From the NCBI GenBank assembly GCA_021161135.1, contig JAGHBD010000075.1:1-16476 (forward strand): a stretch of 16,476 nucleotides of DNA. The letters run 5' to 3'. Within the stretch, counting starts at the first letter, position 1; every line of letters starts with the position of its first letter. This DNA is from Thermoplasmata archaeon (lineage in GTDB: Archaea > Thermoplasmatota > E2 > UBA202 > JdFR-43). Of the stretch, positions 1 to 6,160 are shown piece by piece. Under the pieces are notes generated by a model. That model was given only the letters and a program-made list of their open reading frames with translations, made no database searches and was not told where the DNA came from. The position numbers and the translations under genes are program-made.

Positions 1-2
1 AT

Positions 3-176
3 TTCGGATATAATGAAGATCCATATAATTTTCACATTAAAATAAGAGGGATCAAAAAAGAGTTTCGAGAATTGAAAAATGAATATATTGAATTAATAAA
101 AGATAGATTTATACAAAAAGAAGGAATTAGTAGATTGAAAAAGATAATTCGTCAATATAGACTAAAATGGAACTAA
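3..176 (+). CDS. C-terminal fragment of an unidentified protein
   Basis: An open frame enters from the left edge and runs 57 codons to a TAA at 174-176. It has no internal Met, so the start lies outside the window. The visible tail is rich in Lys, Arg, Ile and Glu, probably helical, and ends in ...RLKWN. I do not recognise the family. GC content over the first 180 bases is about 23% (41 G/C counted by hand), clearly lower than the roughly 40% seen in the start of tyrS next door, so it may be an accessory or transferred gene. It is convergent with tyrS across a 61-base gap that holds nothing I can name. That it is coding is inferred from the uninterrupted frame alone. Confidence 0.5.
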   Translation, partial: FGYNEDPYNFHIKIRGIKKEFRELKNEYIELIKDRFIQKEGISRLKKIIRQYRLKWN

Positions 177-237
177 GTATGACATGATTGAAACGATGAG
201 ATGATAAGGGTAAGATATAAGACATTAATTTCGTATA

Positions 238-1251
238 TCAAGGTTTCCCTTTCATATACTCCAGCAACTTTTCATAGTTGGTTGGGTGGCTTTTGAAATA
301 TTCTTTGATGGGTTGCAAAATTTTATTTACATATTCTGCCACAGCATTTTTTAAGTCAAGAGGATGTATTTCTCTCTTTAAATAGCTTTCCTCCAGTTCA
401 TCATATGAATTAAAAGTGAGGGGAGAAGCATCTTTTCTTTCCACTTTCATCTCATCAAAATGAATGAATATTACATAGCGGGCTATTTCCATAACAGGAT
501 TACCTTCTGTTACGCCCTCTGGACAATAAGCCTTACGCAGCTTTTTATATATCGTTTCCTCCTCATCATGAATAAAAATGGCGCTGCTTGGCTTGCTCTT
601 CGACATTTTGGCATCCATCCTCTCCTTTGCCTGCAAGCTTGAAATGATATGCGTGTGTAAGGCGACGGGCTTCTTCATACCCAGTTTTTTGCACACATCT
701 CTGGCAAGCATATGAGCATGTCTTTGATCCATCCCGCCCAAGGCAACATCAACACCAAGATAAAAAATATCTGCAACCTGCATGAGAGGGTAAAAGAATT
801 TTGAGATATCCTTTTCTGCCTCCTCCGCCTTTCTGCCCATTATGTCCATCGCCCTCCTTGCCCTCGCCAAAGAAGTTTGCTTTGCAATTTTTAAAACGAG
901 GTGCCAGTAATCGGCATCGCTTACCATCTCACTGGCATAAACATATTTTACACCTTTAACACCCATAGCAGCAAATGCATCTTTGATGTATTCCCCACAT
1001 GTTCTTATTGCTTCCATATTTCCGCCCAGCTTATCATTTATCCATGCATGCCAGTCAGCGAGCAAGATAGTTGTATCAAAACCTGCATCAATCAAATCTT
1101 TAACTTTATCGCCACACATAAGCCAGCCTAAATGAACCAAGCCAGATGGCTCAAATCCAATATATGCCTTCTTTTTTTCCTTCGCAACGATTTCCTTAAG
1201 CTCATCAATTGTTACCACTTCTCTCAGATTTCTCGTTACCAAGTCAAGCAT
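238..1251 (-). CDS. tyrS: Tyrosyl-tRNA synthetase, archaeal type
   Basis: Class I aminoacyl-tRNA synthetase that charges tRNA-Tyr with tyrosine using ATP, in the cytoplasm. The 337 residues fit the compact archaeal/eukaryotic TyrRS (about 300-375 aa). The HIGH-type motif is HLGW at residues 40-43, preceded by the tyrosine-pocket segment AYIGFEPSG (29-37). The second pocket block has Tyr154, Gln158, Asp161 and Gln176 (FYPLMQVADIFYLG...GGMDQR). The signature loop KMSKS is at 215-219. The C-terminal segments LRKAYCPEG, EGNPVMEIARY and HPLDLKNAVAEY are hallmarks that separate archaeal TyrRS from TrpRS. The ATG at 1251 is about 22 nt from a TATA-like box and no Shine-Dalgarno is visible, suggesting a leaderless mRNA. 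The upstream same-strand gene ends 35 bases away, so weak co-transcription is possible. Family call is firm. Confidence 0.96.
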   Translation of the reverse strand: MLDLVTRNLREVVTIDELKEIVAKEKKKAYIGFEPSGLVHLGWLMCGDKVKDLIDAGFDTTILLADWHAWINDKLGGNMEAIRTCGEYIKDAFAAMGVKGVKYVYASEMVSDADYWHLVLKIAKQTSLARARRAMDIMGRKAEEAEKDISKFFYPLMQVADIFYLGVDVALGGMDQRHAHMLARDVCKKLGMKKPVALHTHIISSLQAKERMDAKMSKSKPSSAIFIHDEEETIYKKLRKAYCPEGVTEGNPVMEIARYVIFIHFDEMKVERKDASPLTFNSYDELEESYLKREIHPLDLKNAVAEYVNKILQPIKEYFKSHPTNYEKLLEYMKGKP

Positions 1252-1268
1252 GAATGTTTATGAGAAAA

Positions 1269-1277
1269 TGATATAAG
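1269..1277 (-). promoter_or_regulatory. TATA-like box for tyrS
   Basis: Minus-strand CTTATATCA, centred about 22 nt before the tyrS ATG at 1251. The spacing puts transcription start at or next to the start codon, consistent with a leaderless transcript. It lies in the 35-base gap after the upstream Ig-like gene. Confidence 0.45.
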
Positions 1278-1286
1278 AAAATTTGG

Positions 1287-1724
1287 TTAAATTAAGACCA
1301 TCACTTCTCTCTCATCAATAGCAGCTCTTTTCATTGTGGCATCGTAAGCAATAACCTTTATCTTGTGATAACCTATGTTGCCCCAGCGGAATTGCCATTC
1401 GTAAACATCTTCCCATTTCTCATCAGGTTCTGTTAAAACTTTTATAAGTTTCCCATCAACATACACTTCAACTTTTTCTACTACAGTATTTGTTACAACC
1501 CATATACCGTATAGAAAACGATATGTTATAGAGCCAAAAATTATGGCAAAGGACATATTTACATCAAGATAAATAGCCCTGTATCCAATATAAATATTGC
1601 TTTCTCCTGGATGCATAATCCAGACGGATGGCTCGGATGTATTGTTGCAACATATGGCATCATCAACTATAGGGAGAAAAGCTGATATCAGAAGAAAATT
1701 TACAATAAGCGCTCTCCACCTCAT
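1287..1724 (-). CDS. Small secreted protein with a C-terminal Ig-like domain
   Basis: 145 residues, not recognised as a named family. Residues 1-23 look like a signal peptide: basic start MRWR, then a hydrophobic stretch to about residue 20. Residues 83-145 read as an Ig-like beta-sandwich of the kind common in archaeal surface proteins: VEKVEVYVDGKL, then a central W-x-F-x-W block, then HKIKVIAYDAT, the usual penultimate strand before a final conserved strand. The middle section (34-82) is hydrophobic and aromatic, probably another set of strands. There is a Cys pair at 25-26, and an N-glycosylation-type sequon (NNTS) just after the signal. A TATA-like box about 25 nt upstream favours the 1724 ATG. 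The export and Ig-like calls are inference from sequence pattern; the biological role is unknown. Confidence 0.75.
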   Translation of the reverse strand: MRWRALIVNFLLISAFLPIVDDAICCNNTSEPSVWIMHPGESNIYIGYRAIYLDVNMSFAIIFGSITYRFLYGIWVVTNTVVEKVEVYVDGKLIKVLTEPDEKWEDVYEWQFRWGNIGYHKIKVIAYDATMKRAAIDEREVMVLI

Positions 1725-1743
1725 ATATTATTAATACTAATAG

Positions 1744-1753
1744 GCATAAAAAA
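1744..1753 (-). promoter_or_regulatory. TATA-like box for the Ig-like protein
   Basis: Minus-strand TTTTTTATGC, centred about 25 nt upstream of the ATG at 1724. It sits in the 94-base divergent region shared with the RNase J gene. Confidence 0.4.
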
Positions 1754-1780
1754 TTATTGCCAAATGGGATGAATGCAACT

Positions 1781-1798
1781 TTTATAAAAATTTAAAAT
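1781..1798 (+). promoter_or_regulatory. TATA-box region for RNase J
   Basis: Two overlapping AT-rich boxes: TTTATAAA at 1781-1788 (centre about 34 nt before the ATG) and TTTAAAAT at 1791-1798 (centre about 24 nt before). The first would give a leader of about 8 nt, the second a leaderless mRNA. Which one is used cannot be told from sequence. Confidence 0.5.
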
Positions 1799-1818
1799 AC
1801 CCCAGTTCTTCATAAGTT

Positions 1819-3123
1819 ATGCTCAGGATACATGCCGTAGGAGGCTACAACGAAGTGGGCAAAAATATGACATGCATAGAGGTGGATGACGAGGCAATAA
1901 TACTCGATATGGGCTTATACATGGACAGATTTGTTGCAGTTCAGGAAAAAAATATTGAAATGGACTATGAAACGCTGCTTGGCGAGGATGCTATTCCAAA
2001 TGATGCAGTGATAGAAAATTTAAAGAAGAAAATTAAGGCAATCATCGTTACCCATGCCCATCTCGACCACATTGGCGCAATAAGATGGATGGGGAAAAAG
2101 TATCGATGCCCTGTGGTTGCAACGCCATATACGGCGGAGGTAATAAAAAGGCATGCAAAGGGTATTGAAAATTTAATTTCGATAAACGTTAATTCTTCAT
2201 ATAAAATTTCGAAAAATATTGAGGTTGAATTCATAAATGTAACTCACTCCGTACCTCAATCAGCCATTCTGAATATAAGAACAAAGTATGGCAGCATTGT
2301 CTATGCCCTCGATTACAAAAACGACAATCATCCAACGCTTGGAAGAAAAACAAATATAAAAAAATTGAAAAAGTTAGATGATGTTTTGCTCCTTATTGCA
2401 GATTCAACAAATGCCGACGAAGAGAGAAAAACATTTTCTGAATACATTGCCAAGGAGATGTTGCATGACATAATAATGGGGATGGAACTCGGTGACCATG
2501 GCTTGTTTATAACAACATTCTCCTCCCATATAGCACGCCTCAAAAGCATTCTTCATATTTCCAAGCTGCTAGGAAGAAAACCTGTTTTTATTGGCCGCTC
2601 CCTTCATGACTATATAGCTGCTGCAGAAAATCTTAAACTTGTAAATTTTTCTAAGGAGGTAGAAATAATTAAAAATGCAGGAAGGGCAGAAAAAAGATTA
2701 CGCACAATGAACAAAAACAAGAATGATTATGTTTTTATTGTCACAGGAAGTATGGGAGAGAAGAATGCTGTTCTCACAAAAATAGTGAATGAAGATCTCG
2801 CCCTTAAAATTTCTCCATTCGATTTCATTATATTTTCATGCGAAGTTATCCCTACGCCCGTCATTCAGGCAAACAGAAAAATTCTCGAGCAAAAACTTCA
2901 TCGCAAGAAGGCGAGGATTTTTAAGGACATACATGTCTCTGGCCATGCTTCTCGGGAGGATCTGAGAGATTTAATAAAAATTTTGCAACCCCACCACATA
3001 TTGCCAGCTCATGGCGATCTATCTAAAACCGCCTCTTTGGCAGCATTAGCTGGAGAAATGGGATATGAACTTGGAAAAAATGTTCATATACTCCAGAATG
3101 GGCAGAGTATAAAGCTGGCGTAA
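1819..3123 (+). CDS. rnj: Archaeal RNase J (beta-CASP metallo-beta-lactamase ribonuclease)
   Basis: Predicted zinc-dependent 5'-3' exoribonuclease of the euryarchaeal RNase J family, acting in mRNA decay and RNA processing. All hydrolase motifs are visible in 434 residues: N-terminal GGYNEVGKNMTCIEVDD; motif 1 Asp30 (ILDMGL); motif 2 T-H-A-H-L-D-H at 78-84; motif 3 His143; motif 4 Asp165. The beta-CASP motifs follow: A (ADST near 194-197), B His372 within HVSGHAS, and C His398 within PAHGD. No C-terminal dimer extension like that of bacterial RNase J is present, as is usual for the archaeal form. Downstream Hef begins 40 nt later with its own TATA-like box, so the two may be transcribed separately. 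Identification is strong; substrate details are family knowledge. Confidence 0.95.
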   Translation: MLRIHAVGGYNEVGKNMTCIEVDDEAIILDMGLYMDRFVAVQEKNIEMDYETLLGEDAIPNDAVIENLKKKIKAIIVTHAHLDHIGAIRWMGKKYRCPVVATPYTAEVIKRHAKGIENLISINVNSSYKISKNIEVEFINVTHSVPQSAILNIRTKYGSIVYALDYKNDNHPTLGRKTNIKKLKKLDDVLLLIADSTNADEERKTFSEYIAKEMLHDIIMGMELGDHGLFITTFSSHIARLKSILHISKLLGRKPVFIGRSLHDYIAAAENLKLVNFSKEVEIIKNAGRAEKRLRTMNKNKNDYVFIVTGSMGEKNAVLTKIVNEDLALKISPFDFIIFSCEVIPTPVIQANRKILEQKLHRKKARIFKDIHVSGHASREDLRDLIKILQPHHILPAHGDLSKTASLAALAGEMGYELGKNVHILQNGQSIKLA

Positions 3124-3131
3124 TCAGGAAA

Positions 3132-3143
3132 AGAATAAATAAG
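3132..3143 (+). promoter_or_regulatory. TATA-like box for hef
   Basis: GAATAAATAAGC in the 40-base gap after RNase J, centred about 27 nt before the ATG at 3164. Its position favours that ATG over the internal in-frame ATG at 3188. Confidence 0.4.
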
Positions 3144-3163
3144 CGGCGAAGATTTATTGAAAA

Positions 3164-4744
3164 ATGGAATTTGTTGAATTTGTTGAAATGGATAATATAA
3201 AGCCGCATCGAATAATGAAAAGAGATTATCAGATTAATATTTTCAACTCCATAAAAGATAAAAATTCGCTTGTTGTTCTGCCAACTGGATTGGGTAAAAC
3301 AATAATAGCCATTATGATGATTGCATATAAAATAAAGTATGGAAAAATTTTGTTCCTTGCCCCCACAAAGCCACTTTGCGAACAACATTATGCAACGATA
3401 AAAGAACTGACGACCATAGAAGGCGTTTTTCTGGTTACTGGAGAGAAGACAAAAAAGGAGAAAAGGAAAAAAATATATCAGATGGCAAAAGTTATTGTGG
3501 CAACACCTCAAACAATAGAAAATGACCTTGATGTCATAAACTTAAAAGAATTTTCTCTGGCTATTTTTGATGAGGCTCACAGGGCAGTTGGTAACTATGC
3601 CTATGTGACGATAGCTAAGGCATGCTTGGAACAAGGGGTGCAGATTCTTGGCTTAACTGCCTCGCCCGGCAGCGACTTTTCCCGCCTTAAGGAAGTTATA
3701 ACAAATCTTGGAATAGAAAATATTGAGGTGAGGAGCGAGGAGGATGCGGATGTGAAGCCCTATATACCGGAGAGGAAGCTGAGATGGAAAGTAATCGATA
3801 TGCCCCCCGAAATCAAAATCATAGCAAAAAAGATTGATGAGCTTATAATGGATTTTCTAATCGAACTTAACAAATATTTCAAGGTTTCTCTCTCGCCAAA
3901 GAGGGTTACAAAGAAAATGCTTATACAGTTACAGGAGAAAATACAGAAAAGGATGGCAAATGAAGGAGGAAGCTTGTATCAAGCGATAAGTGTTGTTTCT
4001 GCACTGATAAAAATATATCATCTCAAAGAAATGCTTACGAGCCAAGGCATAGAAGCGGCGAAGAATTACATCAAAAAAATTGAGCTCGATACATCAAAGG
4101 CTGGGAAGAAAATAAGGCAAAGTAGCAAATATAGGCAAATAAGAGATGCGATTTTAAGTGTTAAGCCAAGCAATCCAAAACTTGAGATTACAAAGAAAAT
4201 TCTCATGCAACATTTTGCAACGAACCAAAATGCTCGAGCCATCGTTTTTGCCGAGTATCGGGATACCATAGATGTTTTGCATAACGAACTGAACAAACTC
4301 CCTGGCATACGGGCGGCGAAATTCATAGGGCAGGCAAAGGGGAGCGGCGACGGCATGAGTCAGGATGAGCAGAAGAGGGTCATCAAATTATTCAAAAGCG
4401 GTTTCTACAACGTGCTCATCTCAACTAGTATTGGCGAAGAAGGCATAGATATTCCGGCTACAAGCCTCGTAATATTTTATGAGCCTGTTCCCTCTGCCAT
4501 ACGTCATATTCAAAGGAGGGGAAGGACAGCAAGAGGAGGAATGCCCGGAGAAGTATATATCCTGATTATGAAAGGTTCGAGGGATGAAGCATACTACTGG
4601 AGCAGCAGAAGGAAGGAAAAGAAAATGATGGTTCAAATAAAAAAATTGAGGGACAGAATAAATGAAATGATTGAAAAGAGGAAAGAGGAAAAGAAAATTG
4701 TTGTCGATGCTAAAGGACAGGCAAAGCTTGATAGCTGGCTGTAG
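3164..4744 (+). CDS. hef: Hef/FANCM-type superfamily 2 helicase lacking the XPF nuclease domain
   Basis: ATP-dependent DNA translocase of the Hef/FANCM/Mph1 family that acts on stalled or branched replication forks. In 526 residues: Q-motif-like region DYQ (21-23), Walker A LPTGLGKT (39-46), DEAH box (136-139), motif III TAS (165-167), the family's helical insertion (about 215-335), motif V TSIGEEGIDIP (421-431) and motif VI QRRGRTAR (450-457). Full-length Hef in many euryarchaea is about 750-800 aa with a C-terminal XPF-type nuclease and helix-hairpin-helix. Here the protein stops after a charged helix, so it is helicase-only, an arrangement known from Thermoplasma. Its last eight residues, QAKLDSWL, look like a PCNA-interacting motif. 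The extreme N-terminus contains a 9-bp tandem repeat. The stop codon directly abuts the stop of the convergent downstream gene. Confidence 0.93.
   Translation: MEFVEFVEMDNIKPHRIMKRDYQINIFNSIKDKNSLVVLPTGLGKTIIAIMMIAYKIKYGKILFLAPTKPLCEQHYATIKELTTIEGVFLVTGEKTKKEKRKKIYQMAKVIVATPQTIENDLDVINLKEFSLAIFDEAHRAVGNYAYVTIAKACLEQGVQILGLTASPGSDFSRLKEVITNLGIENIEVRSEEDADVKPYIPERKLRWKVIDMPPEIKIIAKKIDELIMDFLIELNKYFKVSLSPKRVTKKMLIQLQEKIQKRMANEGGSLYQAISVVSALIKIYHLKEMLTSQGIEAAKNYIKKIELDTSKAGKKIRQSSKYRQIRDAILSVKPSNPKLEITKKILMQHFATNQNARAIVFAEYRDTIDVLHNELNKLPGIRAAKFIGQAKGSGDGMSQDEQKRVIKLFKSGFYNVLISTSIGEEGIDIPATSLVIFYEPVPSAIRHIQRRGRTARGGMPGEVYILIMKGSRDEAYYWSSRRKEKKMMVQIKKLRDRINEMIEKRKEEKKIVVDAKGQAKLDSWL
3167..3184 (+). 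repeat. 9-bp tandem duplication at the hef start
   Basis: GAATTTGTT occurs twice in a row just after the ATG, encoding EFV-EFV, followed by GAAATG where a second possible start lies (3188). It adds three residues to a poorly conserved N-terminus. Confidence 0.7.
4718..4741 (+). other. Putative PIP box (PCNA-binding motif) at the Hef C-terminus
   Basis: Residues 519-526 of Hef read Q-A-K-L-D-S-W-L, matching the pattern Q-x-x-hydrophobic-x-x-aromatic-aromatic/hydrophobic. The motif is at the extreme end of the protein after a lysine-rich linker, the usual setting for archaeal PIP boxes. Binding to PCNA is inference from pattern and position. Confidence 0.6.
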
Positions 4745-6067
4745 TCATGGTGGCTTTTCTTCAAGAAGCTTATAAAAGTTGAAGTAGTGATATGGAGTAT
4801 CGAAAGCAATTTTATCCTTTTCTGCAAAACTCACCACCATATCGCCATTCTCCGGGCAGGCTACCCACATATTCCATGCTCTGTTGAAACTTGTTCCCTC
4901 AGCAAGTTTTATGAGAATCTTCAAAAGAATATCTGTGTCTCCTCTATATACACGTTGCATAAGTTCCATTGTTCCATTTAAGTTTAGCTTGCCATAATTT
5001 GCTTCTATCGCCTCACTCACTGCCTTATAACTGCGCCATATGGCAAAAAATGGGTCTTTCTCCCTAAGAAGCCTTACAAAACCCATAATTCCAGACGGAT
5101 CATAATGGCTGCGCTGTGTGGCGGCGAGTTCTGGAGATATAAAGAAGTTTGTCCTCCTGACAACATTTTCTATTGTCCAGAAGGGAGGAGTGGATTCAAC
5201 GGGGTTATCAAAGCTTCCTACATAGGAAAGATTTGCAGTTGTTTCGATGGCATAGGCAGCAGGGATCTTGCAATCAGAAACAACAAAATTCCATCCTGTA
5301 GTTCTGTTTGTTATCAGATATTTTATTGCCTCATCAATGCTTGCAGCGTAATCGAGCGCCATCTGCACACGGAAAACAGCCGGTATGCCGCGAATCGTCG
5401 TATCGTTACTCCAGCATGTCTGCATACCAATGGCTATACCCTTCTCATTGAAGGCTCCGCCACCATGCAGCGAGCCAGCCACCGACGCCGTAATGGATGC
5501 ATAGCCATCTTCGGGCTTTCTCACTATAAGCACAGCGTTTTCATGAACATATTTGCCAGTTACTGGGTCGCGTATATTCATGGGCAAATCGAAACTCCTG
5601 AAGTGGTAAAGTTTTCCATCTTCCGTTGCACTATTCCAAGCAGCAAAGCCAAAGCAGCTCATTCCCCATGTCATCACTGCCATATAAGAGGCGGCAATAT
5701 CCTCAAATTTTATTTCAGCACCATCTGCAAGCCCGTGCATCTCCTCTATATATTGCTGTGGAATGTATTCTTTCGTGACATTCCACATATTCAAAAGTTC
5801 ATCATACGTATAATATGTATTGCTCAGGAAAGCCCTTATATTTTCTTTCGTTTCGTTCCTTAAAAGAAAGCCATGCTGATATCCCATATCATAATGAGAG
5901 CCGCTTACATGCAGGATTTTTATGCCATCTTGCTCTTCAAGCCAGCCTCCCGAAAGAGCTTCTATTTTTATTGCTTCCGATGCATCGCTGAAATGCTCTC
6001 TTTCCATGCTCGCAACTGGCATTGAAAGGAGGAGGAGCATGATAAAAAGTCCCGTTACCCTTTTCAT
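4745..6067 (-). CDS. Secreted C45-family autoproteolytic acyltransferase/hydrolase
   Basis: N-terminal-nucleophile hydrolase of the C45 / isopenicillin N acyltransferase-like group, expected to hydrolyse or transfer amide-linked acyl groups outside the cell. With the chosen start it has 440 residues. Residues 1-20 are a clear signal peptide (MKRV, then a hydrophobic core ending ...PVAS). The block GSHYDMGYQHGFLL (56-69) matches the conserved region upstream of the cleavage site in this family. Cys138, in GMSCFGFAAWNSATEDGKL, is the expected nucleophile freed by self-cleavage, followed by the RSFD segment and GAFNEKGIAIG (204-214). The ATG at 6067 is preferred over a longer in-frame start at 6115 because it begins a proper signal peptide and lies 27 nt from a strong TATA-like box that is downstream of 6115. 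The true substrate is unknown. Confidence 0.85.
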   Translation of the reverse strand: MKRVTGLFIMLLLLSMPVASMEREHFSDASEAIKIEALSGGWLEEQDGIKILHVSGSHYDMGYQHGFLLRNETKENIRAFLSNTYYTYDELLNMWNVTKEYIPQQYIEEMHGLADGAEIKFEDIAASYMAVMTWGMSCFGFAAWNSATEDGKLYHFRSFDLPMNIRDPVTGKYVHENAVLIVRKPEDGYASITASVAGSLHGGGAFNEKGIAIGMQTCWSNDTTIRGIPAVFRVQMALDYAASIDEAIKYLITNRTTGWNFVVSDCKIPAAYAIETTANLSYVGSFDNPVESTPPFWTIENVVRRTNFFISPELAATQRSHYDPSGIMGFVRLLREKDPFFAIWRSYKAVSEAIEANYGKLNLNGTMELMQRVYRGDTDILLKILIKLAEGTSFNRAWNMWVACPENGDMVVSFAEKDKIAFDTPYHYFNFYKLLEEKPP

Positions 6068-6086
6068 CAATGTTGGGTAGATGCAT

Positions 6087-6098
6087 CTAATATAAAAG
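6087..6098 (-). promoter_or_regulatory. TATA box for the C45 hydrolase
   Basis: Minus-strand CTTTTATATTAG, centred about 27 nt before the ATG at 6067. It is one of the best TATA matches in the window. It lies inside the longer possible reading frame (start 6115), which argues against that longer start. Confidence 0.6.
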
Positions 6099-6131
6099 AT
6101 TTCCTCTTTAAGCAAGGAAAGCAGGTTGAAA

Positions 6132-6139
6132 TTTAAATA
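6132..6139 (+). promoter_or_regulatory. TATA box for the beta-helix/metzincin protein
   Basis: TTTAAATA, centred about 26 nt before the ATG at 6161, in the 93-base divergent region shared with the C45 hydrolase. It overlaps the region before an upstream TTG (6140), which argues against initiation there. Confidence 0.55.
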
Positions 6140-6160
6140 TTGGGCAGGAATAATAAATTC

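Noticed and set aside
177..237. GATGAGATGATAA stretch resembling a C/D box guide RNA
   Set aside because: No exact RUGAUGA C box followed by properly spaced D' and D boxes.
5105..5863. 252-codon plus-strand frame opposite the C45 hydrolase
   Set aside because: Cys/His-rich antisense shadow of a well-supported gene, with no motif or promoter of its own.
6068..6115. Longer N-terminus for the C45 hydrolase from an ATG at 6115
   Set aside because: It would place the best TATA box inside the coding region and bury the signal peptide behind 16 extra residues.
6140..6160. TTG start for the beta-helix protease
   Set aside because: The ATG at 6161 begins a standard signal peptide and is correctly spaced from TTTAAATA.
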